Assembly: GCA_017860345.1 (NCBI GenBank)
Contig: JAFNAV010000025.1
Location: forward strand, 1-41,809
Source: Bacteroidota bacterium
GTDB lineage: Bacteria > Bacteroidota > Bacteroidia > Bacteroidales > Paludibacteraceae
DNA length: 41,809 bases
Direction: 5' to 3'
Shown: piece by piece, positions 34,299 to 41,809 of the stretch
Numbering within the stretch: position 1 is the stretch's first letter
Layout: each line of letters begins with the position of its first letter
Program-made: the position numbers and the translations under genes
Notes under the pieces: model-generated
Databases searched by the model: none
Told to the model about the DNA's origin: nothing
What the model saw: only the letters and a program-made list of their open reading frames with translations

Positions 34299-36140
34299 AT
34301 GAATCATATGCAGAACAAGCCCGATTTAATAGAACTTCTGTCGCCTGCCAAAAATCTGGAATGCGGACTGGCAGCCATCAATCATGGCGCCGACGCCGTG
34401 TATATAGGCGCCTCGCAATTTGGTGCGCGGGCAGCCGCCGGCAATTCTATCGAAGATATCGAAACGCTTGCTACCTATGCTCACAGGTTTCGCGCTAAAG
34501 TATTTGTGGCGCTCAATACCATCCTCACCGATGCCCAGTTGCCCGAAGCCGAAAAACTCATTCACCGCATTTACGAGGCTGGCGCCGATGCCCTTATTGT
34601 GCAGGATATGGGCATCCTGAAAATGAATATACCACCCATAGCCTTGCATGCCAGTACGCAAACCGATAACCGCACGGTAGAAAAAGTACGTTTTCTGCAA
34701 AATGCCGGATTCTCGCGCGTGGTACTTGCGCGCGAACTGTCGCTGAAGCAAATTGCCGAAATCTCCTCGCAAACCGATGTCGAATTGGAGGCTTTTGTGC
34801 ATGGCGCTCTTTGCGTGAGTTATAGCGGCCAGTGTTATATGAGTCAGGCCATGAGTGCCCGTAGCGCCAACCGTGGTCAGTGCGCTCAGTACTGTAGGTT
34901 GCCCTATCATTTATACGATGCCGATGGCAATCTTTTGGTTCGCAACAAACATCTCCTCTCGCTCAAAGACCTCGATTTATCAGCCCATCTGCCCGAAATG
35001 ATTCAGGCAGGCGTTATGTCGTTCAAAATCGAAGGTCGGCTCAAGGATGCCGATTATGTGAAAAATATAACCGCTTTTTACCGGAAAAAATTAGACGAAG
35101 CCATCAACAACCGCCCCGACCTTAAAAGAGCTTCGTCGGGCAAAACGGTGTTTTTCTTTCAGCCTAATCCCGAAAAAAGTTTCCGTCGCAGTGCTACCGA
35201 TTATTTCCTGAATGGCCGTCACAGCGGCATCATTCAGCCCGACACCCCTAAGTCGCTGGGCGAACCCATCGGAAAAGTCACGACTCTTGGTCGCAACTAT
35301 TTTGAGGTAGAAAAAGGGGTGCAGCTTAACAATGGCGATGGACTCTGCTACCTCAATAAAAATGGCGAATTGGTTGGTTTCAGGGCAAACAAGGTAGAGG
35401 GTGTCAGCGTATTTCCCGCCGATAGCACACCTGTGCCACCCGGAGTTTTCCTCTACAGAAATCAGGATCAGGCATTCGAAAAAATATTAAATGGCAAAAC
35501 CGCCGAAAGAAAAATAGCTGTCCATATCCATTTATCCGAAACAGCCGAAGGGTTTCAACTCACCCTCACCACCATCGACGAAGACATAACCTGCAGCCTC
35601 CATTTCGAAGCCCTAAAGCAACCTGCTCAGAAACCCGAAGCCGTCGAGGCCAATATACAACAGCAGCTCGCTAAGCTCGGCAACACCATTTACGAAGCCT
35701 CCAGCGTCACTATCCACATCTCCAAACCATGGTTTTTTCCCGCATCGCAGCTTAGCGAGTGGCGTCGCCGCGCTGTAGATTTATTAGATCAAACCCGCCA
35801 ACAGGCATACGTCCGCGAACAGCCACGTAAGCCCGTTGCCGCTAATTTTCCGCTACGCCAGCTCACTTATCTGGGTAATATAACCAATCATTTGGCGCGT
35901 ACCTTTTATCAACAGCACGGCGTACAAGATATCCAGCCCGGCTTCGAGGTCAAAGCCCCTGAAGGAGTACCACTTATGTTTACCAAGCATTGCATTAAAT
36001 ACGAAATGGGCTGGTGTCCGCGTCAGGGCAACCCGGCTACGCTGCGTGAACCACTTTACCTCAACCACAAAGGGCAGCAATTCCGGCTAAGCTTCGATTG
36101 CAAGCGGTGCGAAATGCAGATATTCGCCCCATCCAAGTAA
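34299..36140 (+). CDS. U32 family peptidase / RNA hydroxylase (RlhA/TrhP-like)
   Basis: 613 residues, full length for the long U32 subgroup with a C-terminal DUF3656-type region. Opening ELLSPAKNLECGLAAINHGADAVYIGA, the U32 signature ELEAFVHGALCVSYSGQCYMS, and conserved cysteines in NRGQCAQYCR and near the C-terminus (FDCKRCEM), which fits an iron-sulfur or metal centre. E. coli relatives hydroxylate 23S rRNA C2501 (RlhA) or tRNA uridine 34 (TrhP). Which of these applies is not decidable here. ATG 34308 is an alternative start. It is GC-richer than what follows and ends the core region. Confidence 0.85.
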   Translation: MNHMQNKPDLIELLSPAKNLECGLAAINHGADAVYIGASQFGARAAAGNSIEDIETLATYAHRFRAKVFVALNTILTDAQLPEAEKLIHRIYEAGADALIVQDMGILKMNIPPIALHASTQTDNRTVEKVRFLQNAGFSRVVLARELSLKQIAEISSQTDVELEAFVHGALCVSYSGQCYMSQAMSARSANRGQCAQYCRLPYHLYDADGNLLVRNKHLLSLKDLDLSAHLPEMIQAGVMSFKIEGRLKDADYVKNITAFYRKKLDEAINNRPDLKRASSGKTVFFFQPNPEKSFRRSATDYFLNGRHSGIIQPDTPKSLGEPIGKVTTLGRNYFEVEKGVQLNNGDGLCYLNKNGELVGFRANKVEGVSVFPADSTPVPPGVFLYRNQDQAFEKILNGKTAERKIAVHIHLSETAEGFQLTLTTIDEDITCSLHFEALKQPAQKPEAVEANIQQQLAKLGNTIYEASSVTIHISKPWFFPASQLSEWRRRAVDLLDQTRQQAYVREQPRKPVAANFPLRQLTYLGNITNHLARTFYQQHGVQDIQPGFEVKAPEGVPLMFTKHCIKYEMGWCPRQGNPATLREPLYLNHKGQQFRLSFDCKRCEMQIFAPSK

Positions 36141-36204
36141 CACCCCAAAGTATACCCAAACACCACCACCCGTACACCCATTTTTTATCGCCATGCCACC
36201 CCCC

Positions 36205-36668
36205 AATAATTGAATAATTGAATAACTGAATAATTGAATAATTGAATAATTGAATAATTGAATAATTGAATAACTGAATAACTGAATAACCCAATAACTC
36301 AATAATCCAATAACTCAATAACCCAATAACCCAATAACCCAATAACCCAATAACCTAATAACTGAATAACTGAATAACTGAATAACTGAATAACTGAATA
36401 ACTGAATAACTGAATAACTGAATAACCCAATAACTGAATAACCCAATAACCCAATAACCCAATAACTGAATAACTCAATAACCCAATAACCCAATAACTC
36501 AATAACTCAATAACTCAATAACCCAATAACTCAATAACTCAATAACTCAATAACTGAATAACCCAATAACTCAATAACTCAATAACTCAATAACCCAATA
36601 ACCCAATAACCCAATAACTCAATAACTCAATAACTTAATAACTGAATAACTGAATAACCCAATAACTT
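36205..36668. repeat. 58-unit octanucleotide tandem array (AATAAnnn)
   Basis: 58 consecutive 8-bp units AATA-A-C/T-n-n starting AATAATTG and ending AATAACTT. Last three bases vary among TTG, CTG, CCC, CTC, TCC, CCT and CTT; the AATAA is invariant. There is no insertion or deletion: the first and last units are exactly 57 periods apart. All minus-strand frames are open by construction, so ORFs there are not genes. The 64 bp before it (36141-36204) show nothing. Confidence 0.9.
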
Positions 36669-36977
36669 AGTCCCTCAATCCTTCAATCCCTTGGGGGTGC
36701 CCCTCCTACGTCGGGTCGGGCTATCCGCTCCAAGTCCACCCGCTCCGGCATGGCCATCGCCTGCGGCTCAGGCCACACCACCGCGTGCCCTCACCCACGC
36801 AGCGCCACGGGCAGTAGCGCAAGCCAACTTACCTGCAACGCATCACCGCCCCACGCCACCATCCCCATCACCCTGACAACAAACCACATACACCTCACAC
36901 AAAATTTTACAATCCAAACAAAAAACCACCACCACACCTTGTTCAATAAAAAAACTTTATTAACTTTACAGCCATAA
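36669..36977. other. GC-rich then AC-rich non-coding stretch
   Basis: 36669-36890 is GC-rich with stretches such as GTCGGGTCGGGCTATCCGCT, of a kind I recall from Bacteroidota intergenic repeats; then an AC-rich run to about 36945 (CCACCACCACACC). No convincing ORF. Sharp compositional change from the arrays on both sides suggests a junction of imported DNA. Confidence 0.5.
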
Positions 36978-37154
36978 TTTAAGAACTTTAAACCCGTTGA
37001 GCGGAAGAAGCAGGAAACAGAAGACAAGACCAACGGAAAAGATGAAAATATAATCAAATTAACAAGTTGGATATCTGTATTTGTAGTTTTTCTTGCTTCT
37101 AAAAACAAATATTTGATTTACATGAAATTAGATAATTCTCACAAACAACCATAG
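36978..37154 (+). pseudogene. Open frame without a start: possible gene remnant
   Basis: 59 codons from a stop at 36975-36977 to TAG 37152-37154 with no ATG near the beginning. The translation has a basic, charged start (VERKKQETEDKTNGKDENII) and a hydrophobic stretch (SWISVFVVFLAS). It may be the end of a lost cassette gene. A GTTAGCG (37183-37189) follows, resembling the right end of the attC-like elements. This could also be chance. Confidence 0.25.
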
Positions 37155-37210
37155 TAGATATAAGTGCACATACACAGATGTTAGCGGTAAGCCAAAAAAA
37201 ATAAAAGACA

Positions 37211-37810
37211 ATGAGACTTAACACAAACTTTTTTAGAATTAGACTAACGATGACTATTGCTCCAATTGCGACAGTTTTTTTTATATATTGTTGCTTTAAG
37301 TTGATTTTACCGAACTATTTAGAGACAACAAAGAACTTAATTACAGAACGAGGAATTATTCAATCAATTTATCCAACCAGAGAAACCAGAAAAGTTTTAT
37401 TAAAGACCTCGTATCCTGAATGTTTAGACATTAAACTCTATGACAAAAAATATATTATAAGACTTACAGACAAGTTTGAAGAAGACAAATGGGCTATAAT
37501 CAACAACACGAATAACATAAATAAAACAATTGAAATTAAAAGTTCACAGATTTTCCCTGACAAGGGGATTGTATATAATCCGAGGGAATTGACTATTGAC
37601 CAAGAAGTCATTATTCATTTTAACGATGATAAACCGATAATCTTCTGGATATTTGTTGGTTTTCTTATTGTTGGACTACTTTTTGGCTTTACTTCATATT
37701 TAGCTATAAAAACCTATATATTAGAGTTCTTGCCAAGCGACAAAATAACTTTAAGAAATGGCACATGGAAACTTATAAAAGTTTGGTTGAATGACTGGTT
37801 TAATATTTAA
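37211..37810 (+). CDS. Two-TM membrane protein of unknown function (cassette gene 1)
   Basis: 199 residues, AT-rich codons. One TM near the N-terminus (MTIAPIATVFFIYCCFKLIL) and one at about 145-167 (IIFWIFVGFLIVGLLFGFTSYL) enclose a ~105-residue extracytoplasmic beta-rich domain (RGIIQSIYPTRETRKVLL, IKLYDKKYIIRLTDKFEED). The layout resembles DUF3592-like proteins but I do not recognise a family. The stop codon is two bases before an attC-like element, the position of a gene in an integron cassette. Confidence 0.7.
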   Translation: MRLNTNFFRIRLTMTIAPIATVFFIYCCFKLILPNYLETTKNLITERGIIQSIYPTRETRKVLLKTSYPECLDIKLYDKKYIIRLTDKFEEDKWAIINNTNNINKTIEIKSSQIFPDKGIVYNPRELTIDQEVIIHFNDDKPIIFWIFVGFLIVGLLFGFTSYLAIKTYILEFLPSDKITLRNGTWKLIKVWLNDWFNI

Positions 37811-37812
37811 TG

Positions 37813-37977
37813 GCCTAACCGCTAACACACGCCTATGTTCACAGGCTGGCTGACGTGCAATTAGCGGGTTTTGCGCCCGCATTCACTTTGTCCGCCGCTG
37901 CGGACAGCGAATACGCCCGCAAATGAAACATCCCGTGCAACGGTGACCGCCCGTGCCCATAGCCTCGGGCGTTAGGT
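37813..37977. other. attC-like hairpin element A
   Basis: 165 bp starting GCCTAAC and ending GTTAGGT, complementary ends that fit the attC boxes RYYYAAC and GTTRRRY. Inside are CCGCTAA (37819-37825)/TTAGCGG (37861-37867), GCGGG/CCCGC, and a long arm centred on GTCCGC/GCGGAC. The first 100 bp match element B at about 97 of 100 positions, and the last ~23 bp (GCCCATAGCCTCGG and on) are also shared. It immediately follows a gene, like an integron recombination site. No integrase is present. Confidence 0.6.
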
Positions 37978-38006
37978 GTAAGCGTAAAAAAAAAGTAGAA
38001 AATACA

Positions 38007-38762
38007 ATGAAAAAAAACAGTGAAATTGAAATTTCATTCAATCCGACAAAAGATCAACTTAATGAAATTGAAAAATGGTTGATTGAAGAAAAGAAGTCAA
38101 CAGGTGAGAGTTTTTATAATAACTGGAATATCATTGAATCTTCATTTGATGAAAATAAATTAATAACAATTTCTGAAGATAAACAAACAATTGGTTTTGT
38201 AGTATGGTCATTATGTTATTTGGAAAAGTATTCTGCAAAAATTGACATTGCTGCAATAAAACCTTCACACAGGAACAAAGGATTTGGAAGAAAAATTGTC
38301 TCTGAATTGACATTAGTATTAATTGATAAAAATATTTATACTATTGAATTAGACTGTTCACCTCGAAGCTCAGAGAAAATTTGGAGACATTTAGGGTTTA
38401 TTGACTTTCCAGTAAATAATTATCATAACAAAATGTATAAAAAGCTTTACAAAATTATAGTTCCTCATTTAGAGGTTCAAGAAATTATTACTGTTGATGA
38501 GTGTATTGAACTTTGGGATAACAGATTTGATGAAACCAAAGAATTAAATCCGACTTGGAAATGGAATCTTATTTTCAAAAAAGATACAAGAGAACTTGAA
38601 ATACCAATCATTCACCCTTGTTTTGATAGTAATTGGCGTATCAGATGGAAAATACTTAACGAAATAGTAAGAGATGACAAAATCAATTATTTCAGTGAAA
38701 CTAATATTAGATTTGGAGATTTCATAGTTATAAAAGAGGTTCCAAATTATATGAGCAAATGA
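38007..38762 (+). CDS. GNAT family N-acetyltransferase (cassette gene 2)
   Basis: 251 residues. Residues ~55-140 are a GNAT fold with the acetyl-CoA motif PSHRNKGFGRKI (R-x-x-G-x-G) and IELDCSPRSSEKIWRHLGF. About 100 C-terminal residues (WDNRFDETKELNPTWKWNLI and on) are outside the usual GNAT fold and unknown to me. I start at ATG 38007 (MKKNSEIEIS); a longer frame would begin in element A. AT-rich, unlike the core genes. GNAT genes are frequent in integron cassettes. Confidence 0.85.
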   Translation: MKKNSEIEISFNPTKDQLNEIEKWLIEEKKSTGESFYNNWNIIESSFDENKLITISEDKQTIGFVVWSLCYLEKYSAKIDIAAIKPSHRNKGFGRKIVSELTLVLIDKNIYTIELDCSPRSSEKIWRHLGFIDFPVNNYHNKMYKKLYKIIVPHLEVQEIITVDECIELWDNRFDETKELNPTWKWNLIFKKDTRELEIPIIHPCFDSNWRIRWKILNEIVRDDKINYFSETNIRFGDFIVIKEVPNYMSK

Positions 38763-38784
38763 AAACAAACTATTTACAACAGAT

Positions 38785-38933
38785 GCCTAACCGCTAACAC
38801 ACGCCTTGTTCACAGGCTGGCTGACGTGCACTTAGCGGGTTTTGCGCCCGCATTCACTTTGTCCGCCGCGGCGGACAGCGAATGCACCCTCCGCCAGCTG
38901 GCGGATAAATGCCCATAGCCTCGGTCGTTAGGG
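38785..38933. other. attC-like hairpin element B
   Basis: 149 bp, GCCTAAC to GTTAGGG, 22 bp past the GNAT stop. Same inner stem CCGCTAA (38791-38797)/TTAGCGG (38832-38838) and GCATTC/GAATGC arm capped by the palindrome GTCCGCCGCGGCGGAC. The variable part has CCGCCAGCTGGCGG where element A has an unrelated sequence. About 97% identical to A across the first 100 bp although the adjacent genes are unrelated. Confidence 0.6.
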
Positions 38934-39036
38934 GTAGTGGTAAAAAAAGGATTTACGGCTTAAGAACCTAATGGGAAAAGAAAAAGCTACTGAAATCTGT
39001 TGTTGAAAAAGAAACAAAATAATTAATCTACCAAGA

Positions 39037-40152
39037 ATGAAGAAAAAGTTATTAATCGGAATATTATTTATGATAGCTTTTAGCATGAAATTGATTAGTC
39101 AAAATGCGTATTATTCTTTTTTGAAAAGCAATTATTGTGAACCAAAAGAATATGTAAAAAAAGTATTTGAGAATAAGGATCTTGTTATACTATGTGAAAG
39201 AGATCATCGGGAAATAACGCAATATAATTTTTTAATAGAATTAGTTTCACAACCTTGGTTTGTTTCAAATGTTGGAGTTATCATTATGGAAGTTCCATGC
39301 CGCAATATTCAACCCAAAATTGATGAATTATTGTTTGCCGAGAGTTTAGCTCCAGACGAACTTAATTCGAAGCTTAGGTATATTTGCCAGAATATGACAT
39401 ATTTTCCTTTATGGGAAAAAACAAACTTGTATTATTTTCTGAAAAACGTATATAGCGTGAACCAAAAATTAAACAAAGATCAAAAGATTAGGGTAATAGG
39501 TGCCAACGTGAGTTTCTCATGGGATGAAATAAAAACAAGACAAGAATATGACAGTTTTTATAATGCTATTTATAACAGTAGAGATAAGGATATGGCCAAT
39601 TTGATAATTGATTGGTATTCACAAGCAATAAAAGATAATCAAAGATCGAAAGCACTTGTAATTATGAATTATCGGCACGCATACACAAATAAGTATTGGA
39701 CAAATTCAAATGTACAACTTGCATACAATACAGGCAGTTATATAAAAAATCGATTCCCAGATAAAACGACTAATATTTATCTTCATAGTTACACTTACAG
39801 GAAATTTTTATCTCTGGAAAAACGTCACGAAAATGGGAAGTGGGATAAAGCATATAAAGAAAACAATAATATACCAATTGGATTTAAATTAGCTGGTTCT
39901 CCATTTGGTCAAGATCATTTTGATCATTTCCCCTATAGAAAAACAGATTTAAAATGGGAAAACGTATTTGATCATATAGTATTTTACAATCCTATTAAAG
40001 AGTTCAGGATATCGGTAGGAATTAATGGTATTGTTGACGATGAATTTGCCAAAGAATTAAACAGACGATTCGAAATAATCGGAAAGAAACTTACAAAGAG
40101 GACTATAGCAGAATATAATACCGAGAAAACGAGCAAAATAACTATTTGGTGA
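39037..40152 (+). CDS. Secreted EreA/ChaN/Tiki-superfamily-like protein (cassette gene 3)
   Basis: 371 residues with a signal peptide (LLIGILFMIAFSMKLISQ). Residues ~48-60 LVILCERDHREIT followed by VIIMEVPC resemble the GE-x-x-H and acidic motifs of the erythromycin-esterase/ChaN (Tiki-like) superfamily; VIMNYRHAYTN could provide a further His. The match is distant, so the enzymatic role is uncertain. AT-rich, single gene between elements B and C. Possible role in detoxification or cell-surface hydrolysis (inference). Confidence 0.55.
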   Translation: MKKKLLIGILFMIAFSMKLISQNAYYSFLKSNYCEPKEYVKKVFENKDLVILCERDHREITQYNFLIELVSQPWFVSNVGVIIMEVPCRNIQPKIDELLFAESLAPDELNSKLRYICQNMTYFPLWEKTNLYYFLKNVYSVNQKLNKDQKIRVIGANVSFSWDEIKTRQEYDSFYNAIYNSRDKDMANLIIDWYSQAIKDNQRSKALVIMNYRHAYTNKYWTNSNVQLAYNTGSYIKNRFPDKTTNIYLHSYTYRKFLSLEKRHENGKWDKAYKENNNIPIGFKLAGSPFGQDHFDHFPYRKTDLKWENVFDHIVFYNPIKEFRISVGINGIVDDEFAKELNRRFEIIGKKLTKRTIAEYNTEKTSKITIW

Positions 40153-40319
40153 TACAATGAAAATTATAGATTATTAAAAGATATTCGATAATTTGTAGAG
40201 GTTATGTGCGGTTTGATCACTATAAAGAAAAATGAAACGGAATTTCTATTGGCTGAAAAATGAATGCATCACAGAAATTACTTTCTGACAGCCGAACGAA
40301 CGAAAACGAAACCATATAC

Positions 40320-40574
40320 GCCTAACACACGCTCTGTCCACAAACTGGCCGTCCTCCGACAAGTCGGGACAAGCTGTGCACTTAGCAGTCCCGATAGAGA
40401 TTGGGAGCGCCCGCATTGGCTTCGCTGATCTTCGATCCCTGTCCTCACGGATATGTCCTTTAAATGAGCAAATGATGGCATGTGTTCGACGAAATTTTTT
40501 TAATCCCGTCGAACGTGTGCAAGGCTTAGTGCTTTGAATAGCATATCCGTTTGGGCGAGAGTCTCTCGTTATGT
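40320..40574. other. Divergent attC-like element C
   Basis: Starts GCCTAAC and shares ACACGC, GTCCACA-n-n-CTGGC, GTGCACTTAGC and GCGCCCGCATT with A and B in order, but the rest differs and the right end is GTTATGT. It holds the stems CCGAC/GTCGG and GTTCGACG/CGTCGAAC. 168 bp after the gene it follows, so its link is weaker than for A and B. 40153-40319 holds nothing I recognise. Confidence 0.4.
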
Positions 40575-40696
40575 GCTTTTTTAAACAAATCGATAATGAA
40601 AAGTTCATCGAAAATAAAGATTACGATCTATTACGAAAAAGACTGATAGAATTATTAATAAATTTCAAATATACATTAAATTTAAAACAAAAAATT

Positions 40697-41116
40697 ATGA
40701 AAAAAACTATCAAAATTTTAATTCTAATTGGACTAATCACATGTACAAGTACAAAAACATTTTCACAAATTAGTGTTTCATATTATTCTTCAAGTTTATC
40801 AAAAATTGGATTTGGATATAATTTTTCAAATAAACTATGGACTGAATTACGAATTTATAGCAACACTCCATTTTATGATGTTTCTCCAGAATTAGTCTTA
40901 TGTTACAATATTTTAAATAAAGAAAAATTCAATGTGTATGCTGGTATAGGCGGGGTTGTGAATTATTTTAATGGAGTTTCAGTTCCTGTTGGAGTTCAAT
41001 TTACTCCTTTCGACAAACTTGACAAGTTTTCATTGCATATTGAACTACAACCAACTATAATTTTCAACACCTCCTCTATCTTACAGACATCGTGGGGTGT
41101 TAGATATAAATTCTGA
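40697..41116 (+). CDS. Small outer-membrane beta-barrel protein (cassette gene 4)
   Basis: 139 residues from ATG 40697; a longer frame from 40571 would start inside element C. Signal peptide (ILILIGLITCTSTKTFSQ) and a barrel of alternating aromatic strands (KIGFGYNFSNKLWTELRIYS, VYAGIGGVVNYFNGVSV) ending SWGVRYKF, the typical C-terminal aromatic. Function unknown. AT-rich codons. No attC-like element follows it; instead a terminator and a tandem array. Confidence 0.7.
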   Translation: MKKTIKILILIGLITCTSTKTFSQISVSYYSSSLSKIGFGYNFSNKLWTELRIYSNTPFYDVSPELVLCYNILNKEKFNVYAGIGGVVNYFNGVSVPVGVQFTPFDKLDKFSLHIELQPTIIFNTSSILQTSWGVRYKF

Positions 41117-41198
41117 TAACTTTAAAATTTTAGATGATTATCCGTAAAACGACCAGTAAAAAAGAGATTATCTCTTAAACGGGCGATTTGTCTGGCGA

Positions 41199-41239
41199 GC
41201 CGAAAAACAATAGAGCTTGGCATTATTCGGCATTTTTTT
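41199..41239 (+). terminator. Possible terminator after the small barrel gene
   Basis: GCCGAA (41199-41204) and TTCGGC (41226-41231) followed by ATTTTTTTA; the loop is long (21 nt). A separate palindrome AAGAGAT-T-ATCTCTT (41162-41176) with six A residues before it (41158-41163) could terminate minus-strand transcripts. Confidence 0.5.
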
Positions 41240-41255
41240 AATAAAGCACCCTAAA

Positions 41256-41633
41256 GGGAACACGAGTACCCAAAAAGGGAACACGAGTACCAAAAAAGGG
41301 AACCCGAGTAGCCAAAAAGGGAACTCGAGTAGTGAAAAAGGGAACTCGAGTACCCAAAAAGGGAACACGAGTACCAAAAAAGGGAACTCGAGTACCAAAA
41401 AAGGGAACCCGAGTAGCCAAAAAGGGAACTCGAGTAGCCAAAAAGGGAACTCGAGTAGTGAAAAAGGGAACTCGAGTAGCCAAAAAGGGAACTCGAGTAG
41501 CCAAAAAGGGAACTCGAGTAGTGAAAAAGGGAACACGAGTACCAAAAAAGGGAACTCGAGTAGCCAAAAAGGGAACTCGAGTACCAAAAAAGGGAACCCG
41601 AGTAGTGAAAAAGGGAACCCGAGTATCAAAACG
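41256..41633. repeat. 18-unit, 21-bp tandem array (GGGAACnCGAGTAnnnAAAAA)
   Basis: 18 direct 21-bp units, no indels. GGGAAC, CGAGTA and the A-run are nearly invariant; base 7 is A, T or C and bases 14-16 are CCC, CCA, GCC, GTG or TCA. The 7-codon period leaves most frames open, so ORFs here (KGNSSSQ- or KKGTRVP-type repeats) are not evidence of a gene. Confidence 0.9.
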
Positions 41634-41669
41634 GGAGAGACTGTGCAAAAAACTGTGTGTGTTTAGCAC

Positions 41670-41809
41670 TTTAGTACATGACAAAAGTCTTATTTTGCCT
41701 ATAATTAATAGATGTGAATAGTGATTCGCGTGAATAGAAACGCGGATACAGCGGATAAAACAGATTTTCACTGTAAACTCAAAAGTTATCTTGATGCGGA
41801 TTACATTAC
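41670..41809 (+). repeat. Foldback repeat, copy 2 (cut by window end)
   Basis: Gap-free alignment to 11777-11916 with about 14 mismatches in 140 bp. It starts 36 bp past the 21-bp array. The right half lies beyond the window. Confidence 0.85.

Noticed and set aside
36061..36502. Minus-strand frames in the octamer array (YSVIQLF repeats)
   Set aside because: An 8-bp period without stops leaves all minus frames open; composition, not coding.
36205..41633. CRISPR array
   Set aside because: Units are contiguous with no unique spacers, and no cas gene is nearby.
41168..41771. Long frames on both strands over the 21-bp array
   Set aside because: The 21-bp period keeps frames open on both strands at once; no signal peptide or family start, so no basis to choose one.
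36141..41809. Integron integrase or other recombinase gene
   Set aside because: No tyrosine or serine recombinase-like protein in any frame of the island; if present it is outside the window.

Overview
The window looks like a chromosomal segment of a Bacteroidota bacterium, probably Bacteroidales/Marinilabiliales-like; I cannot place it more finely. The evidence is the protein families (OMP beta-barrel/TonB-type receptors, Porin_10-type porin, DUF2141, TlpA-like lipoproteins with a DUF4369-type N-terminus, a 29-residue mS38/COX24-like protein beside HU and RNase G), the near absence of Shine-Dalgarno sequences, and repeated -7 boxes of the Bacteroidota type TAnnTTTG just upstream of genes.

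Layout. 1-439: start of a leftward putA-like gene, followed by about 570 bp of hairpin-rich non-coding DNA. 1.0-5.9 kb: a PlsC-superfamily acyltransferase, an AraC regulator, an MFS exporter and an aldo/keto reductase. 6.0-10.1 kb: a leftward five-gene operon (DUF2141 secreted protein, outer-membrane beta-barrel receptor, membrane protein, winged-helix regulator, small membrane HExxH protein) behind a good promoter with a perfect dyad in its spacer. 10.5-11.8 kb: Nramp metal transporter, then a roughly 300 bp foldback repeat. 12.2-18.5 kb: RNase G, mS38-like mini-protein, HU, thioredoxin-like lipoprotein, MutY, a lipoprotein and an outer-membrane barrel. 18.8-26.6 kb: exopolysaccharide operon with two tandem Wza-like lipoproteins, a Wzz/BY-kinase, Gmd, GDP-fucose synthase and UDP-glucose dehydrogenase. 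26.9-36.1 kb: a NodB deacetylase lipoprotein with FG-GAP repeats, D-lactate dehydrogenase, porin, solute-binding protein, MetA and a U32 protein.

36.2-41.8 kb is an AT-rich accessory island. It opens with a 58-unit octanucleotide tandem array and ends with an 18-unit 21-bp array plus a second copy of the foldback repeat. Between the arrays lie four single genes, all on the plus strand. Three of them (two-TM membrane protein, GNAT acetyltransferase, EreA/ChaN-like secreted protein) are each followed by a long hairpin element starting GCCTAAC and ending GTTA; the fourth (a small barrel) is not. Two of the elements are about 97% identical over 100 bp although the adjacent genes are unrelated. 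This is the layout of integron gene cassettes with attC sites but with no integrase in view (a CALIN-like array), and it is the strongest candidate here for an under-described mobile system.

How the genes work together: Gmd and GDP-fucose synthase make GDP-L-fucose, and Ugd makes UDP-glucuronate, for a polymer exported through the Wza/Wzc proteins; no glycosyltransferase, flippase or polymerase is in the window, so assembly must be encoded elsewhere. The remaining genes are core housekeeping and envelope genes. No rRNA, tRNA or CRISPR array was recognised.
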